From contig NC_134754.1 in the NCBI RefSeq assembly GCF_050436995.1, positions 5,511,001 to 5,575,000 on the forward strand: a stretch of DNA of 64,000 nt. Direction: 5' to 3'. This document shows, piece after piece, positions 26,041-40,000 of the stretch. A model generated the notes under the pieces. The model was given only the letters and a program-made list of their open reading frames with translations, was not told the origin of the DNA and made no database searches. The first letter of the stretch is position 1; every line of letters starts with the position of its first letter. Source of the DNA: Anticarsia gemmatalis (taxonomy: Eukaryota > Arthropoda > Insecta > Lepidoptera > Erebidae). The translations under genes were made by a program, and so were the position numbers.

Positions 26041-29000
26041 GGTTTAGTTAATGTTTTCTTTAAGTAGAAGCAATAACTGTTAAAAGTTTGACTCAAAAGA
26101 TGACACCTAGATTAGATCATAGAGTGACATCACCGTCTTCACACGAATAAATTCATTGTATTGTTACATAAAAGTCGTTTTGTTTAAGCTGCTTACCGAT
26201 TGAAATGCTTTTGTAATCTTGTAATGCTAATTCAATCTTTGTCGGCCAAGTATTGTCTTTTATCTTAACTGAGATAATCTCTGTTTCGCAAGATTGGTTC
26301 CATACTTTACCTGTTTACAATGTCTTTTGTAATTTTAACGAGTTTATTTCAACAAAGGTACGTGAATTAACTTCGCTTTAACGGTTGTCAAATCTTCGGA
26401 TAAGTTTGAACGTTGGAAAGTGCCGCGAAACAATCAATCGGTATTGTCAGTATTGATGTCACCGGTATTAATGTTGTATTGTAAACTGTTTTTATTGTAA
26501 TTTGTCGAATAAGGAATTGAATAATAAAGTGTTTTACCGTGTAATTGTTACCTATATGACTGAAGTCACAGGCAAAAACAAGTTTAATCAATGTAACTGG
26601 GTACATAATATATAATCTTTATACAATTCAATGTTTAAAAGTTACCGGTAAAAACTTATTGCAACTCCATTCATCATCATTCACCACACGTTTTTTTCCA
26701 ATTAGAATGTTTGAAATATTTCTTTATATTTGACCGTTAATTAAAATTTCTTCAACATGTTTTCATTGCTTTGATTGTTATCGTGAAATAAAATTTGTCA
26801 TTAAAGATAAGATTAAATATATAATTGGGCACTTACACGTTTTATATCGCGCGAGGTCGCCACTTAAACCTTGTTAAAATATTCTATTAATTAGAATTAA
26901 TACAGATTTTATATCGGTCAACGTAACCCCGAATCACATTCTCGAATAAAACTGTCGTAAAATTCTTCTAGCGTTATCTTATAGAAATAATGTGTATCTA
27001 TAACAAACATAAGTTGGATTCGAGTTAACCTGCACCGTGATCGTGAACTCCAGATAAAATAAAACCGAGCTCCTCTCAAACAAATGTCAAACTCCCGGAA
27101 ATGCTTGAGATTTGGATGTTGATACAAAATTAGTTGAATTGATGAGCGATAGAAACATTGTCTTATTCCATAGAAAATTAATTAAAGAATGTCTTTTCAA
27201 TGAAGGTAGCGCAATTTTTCTACACCTACCGGGTTGTTTTATTGTATCGCCATCGAATGTGAAATTTAAAAATACAAAATATATTATATAAAAAAAATGC
27301 GAAGATATATTCCTTAGAATAAATCAGCTTTTTAGCTTATGAAATCGCGCAATAGTAAAGCAAGTTACGCATGATCTGAGCAATAGTAAAACGCTAGCAG
27401 TCGTACAATGTTTCACAGATTTAAACCTAAAAGAAAGTAATCGAGTATATCATGCAACAGACATCGATAAATCGTTATGTTAGTGAGAGGTATCCTGTAC
27501 ATTGCGTTAAGCAAGTCCCGGACCCCGCTGAGTTTGGTATAATTTGCCTGCATCGCTCCGCGTAGGAATGACTTCGACACACGGTTCTTAACGCTGAAAG
27601 CACGGAATATCGATTTGATTTATTACGTTACTTTACATTGATTATTTTCACACCATATCATGTGTTATTCCCAAGGATTTTGACGGACAGGAAACCTATA
27701 TTATTACTTGCATCGACAACCTTTTAGTCGTTATATGGAATACATACATATCTAACCGTCGTGGGCGAGTGTACCATGGTTTTATTATATTCAGAGCAAA
27801 ACCAAAACTAGCTCTTTCATGAAACGTTCTGTAGAATAATTTTAATATTGCAAAGGTAAGTCAAGTATTGCGTTCGTATTCTATAGTCATAAAATGGAAC
27901 CCCAGCATCGTATGAGGTTAGGGCTGCCGTGCACTAAATGAAATTCCGCAACCACCGTTGCACGCAAGATAGACAGAACCAAAGGGACGTGCAATTGAAA
28001 AATGCCTTTGTCTTAAATTCAATAAAAATGTTTTGTAACTAGGCGTTACCTGAAACTTATAAAACTTTTGTAAATCCTTTGTAGATTTACACGCAGCTGA
28101 AATTGTGTAGATATAACTTTGCCCGTATTTTAGTTGTAAAGAACTCGAATAAAGTTTAAGAACTTGTTTGTGAAATTAGTTTTATGTATTAAATAACGTA
28201 TCATAAGCAATTTAATTTGTAAATAAATTAAAACTTTGATACGTGAATGTATTTTTGATTGTTTCTCATGTCTCGAAAGTTTCAATTTGTAAAGGTAAAT
28301 ACGTAATTGGTTTCACAGAAATATTTTTACGAGTATGATAGAGGTTTATATGAATATTCATTTTCTGTTTACTTAAACGAAGAGTTTATTTTTCTGAAGA
28401 ATTTATAATGATTTTTATTTTAAAACATTGAAAAATTCTTGAATTTCGATTTTAACAAAAATGTTATTCAACCAAATCACCTGAAATGTTAAATTAAGAG
28501 AAAATTACAACCCTAATAGATGTGATAAGGGTTGTCACTGTTTTTTAAAGTTGACGTGTTACGTCCACAAATTAATTGAGATTTATAAGTCCTTCGAGTC
28601 ATTTGCAATGTGTCACCACACTCCAACTTCTAATTGCTAAATAGAAAAACCTGAAAAAATAAAAACCACTTAGAGCAGCAAACATTTTAAAAAGTTGTAT
28701 TCAGTTTTATTTGAACTAATAGCACTCGTTTTTGCGACTCTTATTTTAAAAGTAACCAATTCACATTTATATTTGAAGACAGAATATAAAAAAGATATTT
28801 TCGAAGATAAAGTACTTATGAACCTAAATTGAATAAGAGGTTTTTTGTATACACGTCATTTGATGCAGGTTAGCATAAAAGTGGCTCAGCTCGAGGAAAG
28901 GATAATTACGTATCTGTTGTAAATTATACTGGCAGTTTATCACAGGTAGAGTCCATCTCAAACTACATTTATGTCGTCTAATAATCTAACTTTAATTCAA

Positions 29001-32000
29001 GTATGGGAAAAAACCAAGTTATAGCCGTACGACGTTCCCGTAAATCAGTAAAAACCATGAATGGCATACACACAATGTATAATTCCACTAGTCCGGTTCA
29101 AAAGTAATAAAAACAGTGCTAGTTTATTTGACGTTTATACGTTTTTGTGTCATTCTGTAAAAACATAAAAGAAAATTTGCATTTAAATGGTGATCACATT
29201 ATGTCAGTCATCGTTAGCAACTTTGCATTTTACGATATCAATGACTTGCTCCGATAAAAAATTTACATATTTTTATTATTGTACAGTCGAATAAATCCAT
29301 ACAAAAATGGTTGTAATTAATGTAAATTGTTTTATAAAAATCGCACTCTCACAAACACATTTCGTTCAATGTTAGAGCTATCCAATTCGTGGTTTTGCAT
29401 GAATATAAATAGTATTGTTTGAATACGCCTTTGCAATAGTCTTTATTTATTAAACACTTACTTAGTAATGACATTCGTGAAAAATAAATGGATTTTTATG
29501 TACCGTGCTATATGTATCTTACAGCATCTGTTTGAGCGTGGTACTCTTAAATTATTCAAAACACGTGTCGGCACAAATTTTCTGAATGTCAGCGCCTTAA
29601 AGATTTACATAAAATTGAAGACTTATTCTAGAATTTTACTGAGACTACTATTTCCAAGTACGTGCTTAACGCGAAACAAAAAGTAATATGTGGGTTAATA
29701 CTTTCTTCTTTGATTTATAAGGCCCAACTTCCAAAAGAATAGTTCTATTTTCTGTTACAATATGTTTAATTTCATTGACAACAAGAGCCAGGATTTCCAT
29801 CCCTTAAAACAGTTGGCAAGATGACAAGTTATTAAGTTCCCACGATTAGCAAGAAAAACCTTTACTCCATCAATATCATAAATCAATAATCCTGTATACT
29901 TTATTTCCGATCCGTATTAATACCACAAAATTACAATATTCGACTAAAAACACAATAGTGCAGAGGTCAGTGTATCTCATTCAACAGTAGCCACTCGCTA
30001 TACAACCTGAAATAATCGATAAAATGCCAATCGTAAAACAAAATGTGAATGTATAAATACGAACACCAAAATGCGAATAATTGCTTCGCTACGCGCAAGT
30101 TTCTGCTGAGTAAAGGTTTTCTAGAAATACTTCAGAAAATTCATATATTACTTGATAGAGCATTATTCATGGTTCAATGATCTATTGAAAATGATGACAT
30201 ATAGGCATTATGAGTTATGAGAGCTAACTTTGAAGTACCTTAGCGCATCTTTGACTTTGATTCTTCAAACTCGATCCAACTTTTTTCATTAGTAATCTCA
30301 TTTTTAATAAAAAAAAAAGTATAAATACACTGAGCTAATAAGTAAGGGTTTAGTCGTAATCCTTCTTAAATTATAATTCTTTTCTACTTTGAAGTGCGGC
30401 TTATTTGTTGTAAAAACAACAACCGTTAATACTGATTTCGCAAACAGATTAAAGGATCAAAATTAATTGCATTATTTGTGACTTATAGGATAATCGAAAT
30501 AACAAAGAAGGCATTGTTTAAAAATTAAGTAAAAAATACAATTGGCACAAAGAACACCTTGTTACTAGACTTGTCCACAAATTCCCACCCACCGTTGACA
30601 TTTTTTAAAGCGAGAAAAAAATATCAAAAACTGCCTCATAATTGGCACAAAAGATCGCGTATCGCAGAAAAGATCGAACGAACAGAGAGCTCTTTATCTT
30701 TTTTCAGATTAATATTTTTGTTAGTCATTTTTTATTCGCAGTTCGATGTTTATTTTTTATGGCTCGTAGTTTCGTTTAGAATTCGGACTACAGAAATGAA
30801 TGGAGTTATTCCAACCAGTATATGAAATGTGATGTTAGTTTTGTTCCCAAAATATTCTTAGTCTAATAAAGATTGATGTTTTTATGCTCAGTAGGATTGA
30901 AAATAAAAGTTTATCATTGCCACTTGGGAAGCAGACATTTTACTGGATATTTTGTTACGCTTCCGTAAATAGGCAAGCTTTATAATCTCAAAAAATAAGA
31001 AAGTTTACACGTGTATGTTAAAGTAAGTCCGTACTGGTGGACAGTTTTTAAAACTTCTTATTTTTAAAACGTTTGGTCCGAACAATGTGCACGCTAAACT
31101 TTTTCGACATCTCGTCGTATAAATATTTTACGACGTGTTCGGCTCCACAGCGCTGCACTTCTTTTTTTACCAAATCCTTCTTTTTTAGTTATGAACAACG
31201 CTTATAGTGATAATGTTTGCTACCTGAGCGTGGGTGCGTTTTAGATCCCGGCACGTGAAATATTGCTGCCCATCCCCTGTCACATATCTACCTTTTAACT
31301 AGAAAAAAAACCCTCGAGAACGAGATGCAAGATGCAAAATAATATAAGAGTGAAAAGAAGAGAAGTAGCCCGCGGATAGAAAGAAGCGTTGTTAATTGCT
31401 TTGATTAGATTTCAAGGATATTAATATAGTGATTCACGCGCATTGTCAAGTCTCATATATTTTGATTTCGTACGGTGCTGGTTTTATGAAATACTGTATT
31501 TCTTATTCAATAGCCGTGTTTACCCTTCTCGGGTTTGGGTCATTGTGCGTTATAGCCGACGTAGTATTGTTAGTAGCCGTGACTGTCAATACTGAGGTCA
31601 AATAAAAAATGTTTAAGAAGGAAATATTTCGCACCTAACACGCTTCCTGAAGGAAGTTTACTTTGTCACTTTTTAATACTGCATGTGTGCGTCTTTGTGT
31701 TTGTCTGTTGGTATTTATGGGACACGTTTAGCTACCGTGAATTATCCGAATCAAATCGGGATTATATTTTGTGGATTTTTTGATTTTCTAAAAAATATTT
31801 CCTGTTTATAATCTCCGTATGAAATTTTATAAATGTCCTGATATGGTAGACCACCCTATTTCTTCCCACGGGTGTATTGAAATCAAAATACGTGCTCTAG
31901 AATCAAATATTTTAGATTTAAATATATTCTATGACCTCATCGTTCGTCTATTTATATTTAAAACTAGAACCTATAATATGGTATTAAATCTGCTCAACCA

Positions 32001-35000
32001 AACAGCTGTAATATACGATTCAAACCAAGCCTCTTATCTAAAACATATTCATTAAGGCTATCTATTCAACTATTCATCAAGCCCAAAATAAGTTTCCAAA
32101 AGAGATTACATTAACTATAACATCGTAAATACTCATAAATATACGAACGTAACTCAAACGCAATTTCTATGCTAACAAGGATACGCGCGTTATCGTATTT
32201 GTACCGTATCTTGGTGCAAAACACACGGGGTGAATATTTTACACATTTTGTTTTACGTCTCTACATATTCACGGTAAATAAACATTTCCTGGAGATTTTT
32301 ATTTGGTGTACAGTTTTTTTTGCGACACTCTTGAACGTTTCGAGTGCTCTAACAAGGCTCTCGAGGTTTGGTTTTACAGTTCTCGATAACAGATGTTGAA
32401 AGGCAACTGATAAGTAACAAGGATGCTAAAAAACGTTTGTTTTCAACACTGTCTGAAGGCAATCATTCATTTACGTAACGAGTCTATTTTGCTAGATCAA
32501 CCAATTTGTAGGCACACTACGTGATTTTATTGCTGTAATTGGTCACTTTTTGTACTAGGTTCATTATTTTGTAAATATGTGTTATATACATGTATTAAAT
32601 ATTAATACACATTTTATTAAGGGAATGCCTCAACCATGCTAAAATCTATTAGAATCTTTATAATTAATGGTATCCGATATTCAAACAAAAATTAGTCATT
32701 TATTTCCAACATACTATGATATTTGTTTTGAAATAGTGTCCATTGTAGAACTAAAATGTTTTTCTAAAAGCCTTTTAAGAAGTCGATAGTTCAAGTCAAA
32801 TACTATCCCGCTGTATTGTAGTGCATCCACTTCAAGTGTAAACATTCTTAACCCAGTCCTAGGAACCAATAATGTACAGCAAATACTTTTAATGTTGTTC
32901 TGAAGAGAATACTGACAAGAGGTTTTATTAACGAGTTCTATTCGCTGTGGTAAACAGTAGTTATTATAACTTTAGTATTTTTGAAATCTATACATCTGCT
33001 TCTTAAATTAATATTCATTTTAGGAGAAAAGAAGAATATTATGTACATTTTTTTCTTTAATATTAGATTATTTATTATATTTTGTTTTTTGCCTGTGGTT
33101 TTCATTTTTTCACAACCGCTGAAATACTGCTAAGTTCCAATTTAATCGTTTCAGTCATTTCGTAAAAATGGGCACTTTCATCCACGATATTACCTTAAAA
33201 ATTTAAATACAGACGGACAAATAACAGACAATGTAAATACATATTTTATGCATCCCGAGATATCTTATAAGAAAGTATAATTCTTCTTTTCTTTCCACAA
33301 ATCTCCCTACCAATTAAAATGCCCTTACTTTGTCATACGACACATTTAGTATAAGTCCCAGAGATTATTCCTTACACATCCTCATACATTCTCATACTGT
33401 ACTTCAGTTATAACTCGTCCCTTTATCTTATCCATACAGTCCCCAGATAAACAAATTTATATTCACAACGTTATCATACTTGTAATATTAAGCATTTAAA
33501 TTGTATAAAGTTTCAAAGATACAAACAAGGAAACGTTTCTCAATGTTGTCAAACTCTTCATTTGAAATCGTCTTATTTGCTACATGTTTGACGTAGACAT
33601 TGAAAATTATTCCTGGAATTTAAACCACTTTGAAGCACATATCGAATTAAAACTGTTTAATTGTCGGATGTATTTCAATTACTCACAATGGTTATTGCAC
33701 GACAAAAGATAAAATTCGAAAGTAGCACAAAACTTCAACATAAATCAATAAAAATGGGGAACAATAGAATCTTAAAACAAAGGTAGCAAGGATACCGCCG
33801 CTGTACGATTGATAGCCGCTCCATAAAGTAACAAAACCGGAGCATGGGATACAGGTAAACAAAAAATCGGTTACCTATTTATAAGAAAAATAGATACACT
33901 CGACCGTTCGTAAAATTGATCGGCACAAACAATTTTCATCGTAACGCCGACGCGCGCATTCATCAAAAAACATAAATACCTAAGCGTGGGTAAGGAGATA
34001 CCCCTACGGCGAATATAAGCGAAAACGATTGATCATTATTCATTCCTTCAGCTGACAGATTGTGATGTGAAACACTTCGGCGTAATAACTTTAACACGCA
34101 TCGGCGTCTCCTTGATAGATGTTTTGTAAAATAACGAAACGTTAACATGTGTTTTTTTAGAACAGAATACAGCGGTAATTACGTCATTGTTGCTACGAAT
34201 AAGCTTTTGTCTCGAGCCGTGATGAATGATATAGATGTTGTGACAGCGACGAACAAACATACGCACATGTTTTTATGAATTTACGTAAGGGCTCATAAAG
34301 TGTTCGTTACAAAGGTATTGTTTTAATGTAATCGTAAATTATTCTATTATGAGGGTGCTGTATGCATTAGATAATGTATTACGTTTTGAAACGACCGTTT
34401 TAATTTTCAAAACAAAGATCTCTGGTACAGCTCATTATAAAAATACGCTCTAGACAAACAGTCCCGCTTGAAAATCAATTCAAAGAAACAAATATAGCCT
34501 TAAGTCAATTACCGATTTAGATCAAAACATACTCATTATAGGCAAATATCAATTGAACGAGAAATACTCAAATTAACAACCAATTAGTTAATGAACTACG
34601 AGTACCTACAGTTTCAAACGAACATCCATACTTGAGAAACAATGTACTCGTATAAAGGGTTTTAAGCTTAAATTACAGGTACACCTACATTCCACCCACA
34701 CAAGTTTTAGGTCAACTACTTGCAAAAATAAATTCAAGGGTAGATTTTGTAACTACTTGGATATGTAGAAAACGTTTTAGGTTTGAACCCTTTAAAGGTT
34801 GAGTGCTTTAGACAAAATTTTTAAAATTATTTTATCTGTATTAATATAGTCAATAATTAGTGTAGTTGATCTTTTTTACGGATGTATTGTACTGAATGTT
34901 TGGGTTTTCAAATTAAATTTATAAAGCGACATAATAAAATTTATTGGGACTAAGTCAACACAAATTTATTTCATATGTCCGCATGCAGTTTATAAAATAT

Positions 35001-36594
35001 CAAATCCTTTGATAGATTTTCATTCGAAGAAATTATGCAAATACAAATAATATTATTCGAACAAAATATTTTATTGGTAAAACATGTAGATTCAATTAAT
35101 GCAACCAGAATCTTTTCAAACGGTACACTTTTTCAAATATTTTATTTTACTATTCGTTCCGGTGGAGTTTGCTCTACAATTTTTATACTAAGTACCTACT
35201 TATTATTAAAATTTTAAATATATATTTATAGTGCAAGCTGAGTTTTGTTAATAAATGTATAATATCACACAAAGTTAAAAAACACAAGACTACCAAATCG
35301 GAACTACTCAAAAAAACAATATCTATCAAACCAAAACAAAACCACTTCCTCATCAAAAACAATACATCAAAAACTAAAGAGAAGTTCAAACTTTAGCTGC
35401 TATCAGAATTAATATCAAAACTATTAATTTATCTCACGTCAACCATTAAGAGTGAACTAAGTGACAAAAGAAAAACACGGATGCCGGCAAGGCATCTGTC
35501 TTTTCATAGTCAACTTAACTAAAAGGATTAAAATGATATCTTCCGTCGTCTGACAGCCAGTGTGGTCTCCCAAGCGTTAACAGAAAACCTCTTTTGTTAA
35601 AGAATTTTGTTACCTTAAGCTTTTAATACCTTTATGCCATTGCTTTTTAATTTTAGCATTTTATAAAAGGGTTGCTTTAATCCCTATTACGTATACTTTG
35701 AATCGTTTTAAACGTCTTTTGTTAGATTTTTAGTTTCCATTCATATTGCGGTAAGTTAATTTCGATTTCTTTGGGCAGTTTTATAACTATAATGGAATTA
35801 AAAAAGGTTATGTGCACCTATGAAATCTTATTAACTTTGTAGAAAGAGCGTTGGAGGTAGATAGATTCTAAATCGACCGAAGGTAAAAAAATATTTTTAT
35901 ACAGATTATAATTCCATTAGAAACAAGAAATAATGTAGCAAAAACTAATTGAACAAAAAACTAAGTAAGCAACTAGCTCTCACGGACTCATAAGTTTGCT
36001 GAACGCACATGATGTAAACCGCAATATCCTAAAATAGGCTTCCCGTGATTACTTATAATTTCGAAGAAGTCTTAGTAAGGCTTTAAATCGATCGCGTTAA
36101 GGCATGCAAAATATTTCGTAACTTAGATGGTTTCGGTGGCCGTTGTAACGGATTTCTCACAGTCACTGGAATTCTTTATAAAAAAATATCTTGTTAAAAT
36201 AATTTATTATGTTTAATATGCTGCTTCATTTTCGTTCTAGAGCTTATATTATAATAATAACTGAAAAAGTTTGAAGCATACGTCGAATTAATAAAAACCA
36301 CAATAAATATCACTTTATCTATTCATACCTATTCATAAACTTGTGTAAAGCAAAACAAGACCTGCATAGATTTGATAAAAATAAAATCCAGTTCAACTTC
36401 GTAAAGCAGCTGATGCCTGGTTTCATTCAAAGTTTGTGGTTTGGGAGACGTAGTCGATCGCTTAAAGCTCCGAAAAAAATAATTTATTGTAATAAGTCGT
36501 CGTGAACATTCGCCACCGCTCGGTTCATCTCGCCCCGCTCCGCACCCCTCTCCCGAGCGTATACTCGACTCGACTGCAATGCTTATACTAACAT
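26041..36594. other. Gene-free stretch upstream of the Toll promoter
   Basis: No coding signal, RNA gene or clear mobile element. A possible SINE remnant lies at about 31215-31275 (GGGTGCGTTTTAGATCCCGG). At 36016-36024, about 0.6 kb before the predicted start site, AAACCGCAA matches the Runt-family site WAACCGCAR. One 9-base match is expected fairly often by chance. Confidence 0.5.
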
Positions 36595-36628
36595 TCAGTC
36601 GACTGGTAGCAGCGTCGGGGCACGGTCG
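36595..36628 (+). promoter_or_regulatory. TATA-less Inr + DPE core promoter of the Toll gene
   Basis: TCAGTC at 36595-36600 is a perfect match to the arthropod initiator TCAKTY. Taking its A (36597) as +1, GGTCG occupies +28 to +32 (36624-36628), which fits the DPE consensus RGWYV at the exact required spacing. No TATA box lies near -30. The surrounding 36500-36650 stretch is locally GC-rich compared with its AT-rich surroundings, as expected for a promoter of a developmentally controlled gene. The start site is predicted from motifs only. Confidence 0.6.
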
Positions 36629-37056
36629 CGCCTCTCGACGCTCTGAACGGATTACGTTACGGTGAAAACACGCTTATCACCAACGCGATACGATACTCGT
36701 TTATGAACTTTTATCAAATACAACAAGTTTTAACGTACAAGTAAACATTTAACGAGGAACTACAGTGAAATATTCTAACGTTTCGGCAATATCTAATGTG
36801 GACAGTTTGTGTGAAAATTTTGTTTACGTTACCAAGGACGCTGTAAATTATCGAATTGTGAATTGAAACTCACTCATCATGAGCATTATTCTGATACGGA
36901 CTGTGTGTTAAATTGACGCCGAAACAGAGTTCATAAATTGATGGATACTACACATCCGGCAAGGGGACGTAATACGCGAACGCCGACGGAAAAAACATGA
37001 CACTGAGCCTTTCGTGTCTTGTTTTCTTTCTTCCCTGATATTTGATTTCCTCCACG
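36597..37056 (+). other. Predicted 5' leader of the Toll mRNA with five upstream ORFs
   Basis: If transcription starts at 36597 and the leader is not spliced, it is 460 nt and holds five ATGs. Each is closed by a stop before the main start: 36703-36744 (13 codons plus stop), 36796-36846 (16), 36879-36911 (10), 36941-37000 (19) and 36997-37038 (13). The last two overlap as ATGA. The final stop is 18 bases before the main ATG. A pyrimidine-rich tract runs to 37053 but has no AG just before the ATG, so a splice acceptor right at the coding start is unlikely. A donor-like CAA|GTAAAC near 36740 leaves room for a leader intron. The predicted role is to dampen translation. Confidence 0.5.
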
Positions 37057-40000
37057 ATGGCTCTTCAGCAAACTTCCTCAAGAAATCGTTTCTGCCAAAT
37101 CCTGTTTTGGTTCGTCCTCGGCCTAAATGTGGCTGATCAGAGCTCATTACCTCTCAAATATGAAGCTCCTGATGATTGCCAGTGGTGGTTGAGAGGGCCC
37201 AACGATGCACATGAAGTTTCCCTCACTTGTAAACTTCGCACGATAAACAGCGAGTTCGACACAACGAACTTCAGTGTCATCCCCTCGGAACACACAACAT
37301 CGTTAAGGATAGAGTGCAATGAAGAAATGATGTATAAAAGCTCCCTAGACGATCGGAGTTTCGCGCATCTGGTGAAACTACGTGAACTTGTTTTAGATAA
37401 CTGTAAAATTGGAAGATGGCCGCCTGGCGTACTCTCTGGCCTAAGAGACCTTCGAAATTTAACGATTCGAACGAAAAATACGGAGTGGGCAGCTATGAGT
37501 TTAGAGATAGCATCAGAAAGCTTTACGGCTGTTCGACAGTTGGAAAAGTTGGACCTCAGTTTTAATAACATTTGGTCGTTCCCCGAAAACTTGTTTTGCC
37601 CGCTAACAAATTTAGTGTATTTAAATGTATCGTCGAATCGACTTCAAGATGTGAGTGATCTGGGATTCAGAGAAAGAGCTATGCATCAAGCCTTGATAAG
37701 TGAACAAGATGGACCTCCTCCCTCGGCCTCATCTATGTCTCACGCAACTTGCTCATTAGATATTGAAGTTCTAGATGCCTCTAGTAACCACTTTGTGTTG
37801 ATGCCAGAAAACGGATTTATGGCACTCCGCAGACTAAAAGAGCTTCATATACACGATAACGAAATATCGATGGTTGCTGACAAAGCCTTATCTGGACTAA
37901 AACAGCTGCAGATAATTGATCTTTCAAACAACAAAATCGTTGCTCTCCCGCAAGATCTGTTTAAAGATTGCAGGCCGGTGATCAAAGAAATATACTTACA
38001 AAACAATTCAATAAGTGTGCTTTCACCAAGTCTTTTCGCCAATTTGGATCAGCTGTTGGCGTTGGATTTATCTAATAATCACTTAACGAGTACTTGGATT
38101 AACGAGAATACTTTCACCGGTCTCATAAGAATGGTATTGTTAAACTTATCAAATAACAGATTGACGAAGTTGGACCCGAAAATTTTCAAGGATTTGTATA
38201 CCCTGCAAATATTGAATGTTCAACATAACATGCTGGAAAGTATAGCTGCTGATACATTTGCGCCAATGAATAATCTGCATACGCTCATCCTATCGTACAA
38301 TAAAATATCCCATATCGATGCCTACGCTCTAAATGGTCTGTACGTATTGTCTTTGCTATCTATAGACAATAACCATCTCGAAGAACTTCATCCCGAAGCA
38401 TTCAGAAATACATCCTCCCTGCAAGATTTGAATTTAAATGGAAATCGTTTAAAGAAAGTACCCATAGCGCTTAGAAATATGCGATTACTGAGGACTCTTG
38501 ATCTTGGAGAGAATCAGATAACGTCATTGGAGGAACCCGGCTTCGTCGGTTTGCATAACGTATATGGCCTTCGTCTTATCGGAAATAAAATAGAAAACAT
38601 CAGTAAGGACGTGTTTTCAGATTTACCATCTCTGCAGATTTTAAATCTTGCACGGAATAAATTGAAGCACATCGACATGAACGCTTTCGAAACTTTAACA
38701 AACTTGCAAGCTATACGATTAGATGCCAACCGGCTCACTGAAATACAAGGCTTGTTTGTAAATATTCCATCTCTATTGTGGTTGAACGTATCCGATAACC
38801 AAATAGAATGGTTTGATTACACTGTGATCCCTTCGGGACTTCAGTGGTTGGATCTACACAGTAACAATATCAAGGAATTGGGGAACAACTACCGTTTGGA
38901 TAAAGAACTACGATTGCAAACATTAGATGCGAGTTTCAACAAAATGACAAAAATATCAGCTTTCTCTATTCCCAGCAGTGTGGAGTTGCTGTTCCTGAAT
39001 GATAATCAAATTACACAAGTTGAAGCTCAAACTTTTGTTGGAAAAACCAATTTAACGAGAGTCGATTTGTATGCAAATCAGATAACTAGTATGGATCTCA
39101 ATGCGCTTCGTCTAACTCCGGTCGATCCGGGACGGCCGCTACCCGAATTTTATATTGGTGGAAACCCGTTTCAGTGCGATTGTACTATGGAATGGCTACA
39201 ACGTATCAACAAACTGGACCATCTACGGCAACACCCTCGTGTTATGGACTTGGAGAGCATTTATTGTAAATTGTTGTACAATCGTGAAAGGACTTATATT
39301 CCGCTTATCGAAGCGGAATCATCTCAGTTTCTGTGTACATATAAAACTCACTGTTTTACGCTGTGCCATTGTTGTGATTTTGACGCTTGTGATTGTGAAA
39401 TGACGTGCCCGTCGAACTGTACGTGTTATCATGACCAGCCGTGGTCAGCCAACATTGTGGACTGTTCGGCTGCTGGGTATGCGGAAATACCTAACAGCAT
39501 ACCTATGGACGCTACTGAACTATATTTAGACGGTAATAATTTTGGTGGTCTAACGAGTCATGCTTTTATCGGACGTAAGAACTTAAAAATATTGTACGCT
39601 AATAACTCTAATATTGACGCTCTGTATAATAATACATTTAGTGGACTAAAACGCTTAACAATATTGCATTTAGAAAAGAACAATATCAAAGAGTTGCTAG
39701 GTTTCGAATTGTCGCCTCTGGAGAATTTACGCGAGTTGCATCTACAAGACAATAAAATACATTACATCGATAACCGAACCTTCACGGAGTTGAGGCATTT
39801 AGAAGTGCTACGCTTGGAAGGAAATAACATTTACGGCTTCGCGGTGTGGCACTTCACGATGAATCCATATTTGGTAGAGATAAGTCTCTCTCGGAACCTT
39901 TGGTCGTGCGATTGTCAGTACTTGCATAAATTTCGAACTTGGTTCAAGAACAACCTAGGAAAAGTGGAAGATGCTAATAAGATAACATGCGTGTTCAACA

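Noticed and set aside
37042..37056. Upstream TTG start adding five residues to Toll
   Set aside because: The ATG at 37057 has a strong context and directly precedes the signal peptide. Non-ATG initiation is not needed.
37137..37571. 144-codon minus-strand frame in the Toll N-terminus
   Set aside because: Antisense shadow of the receptor frame, with no independent features.
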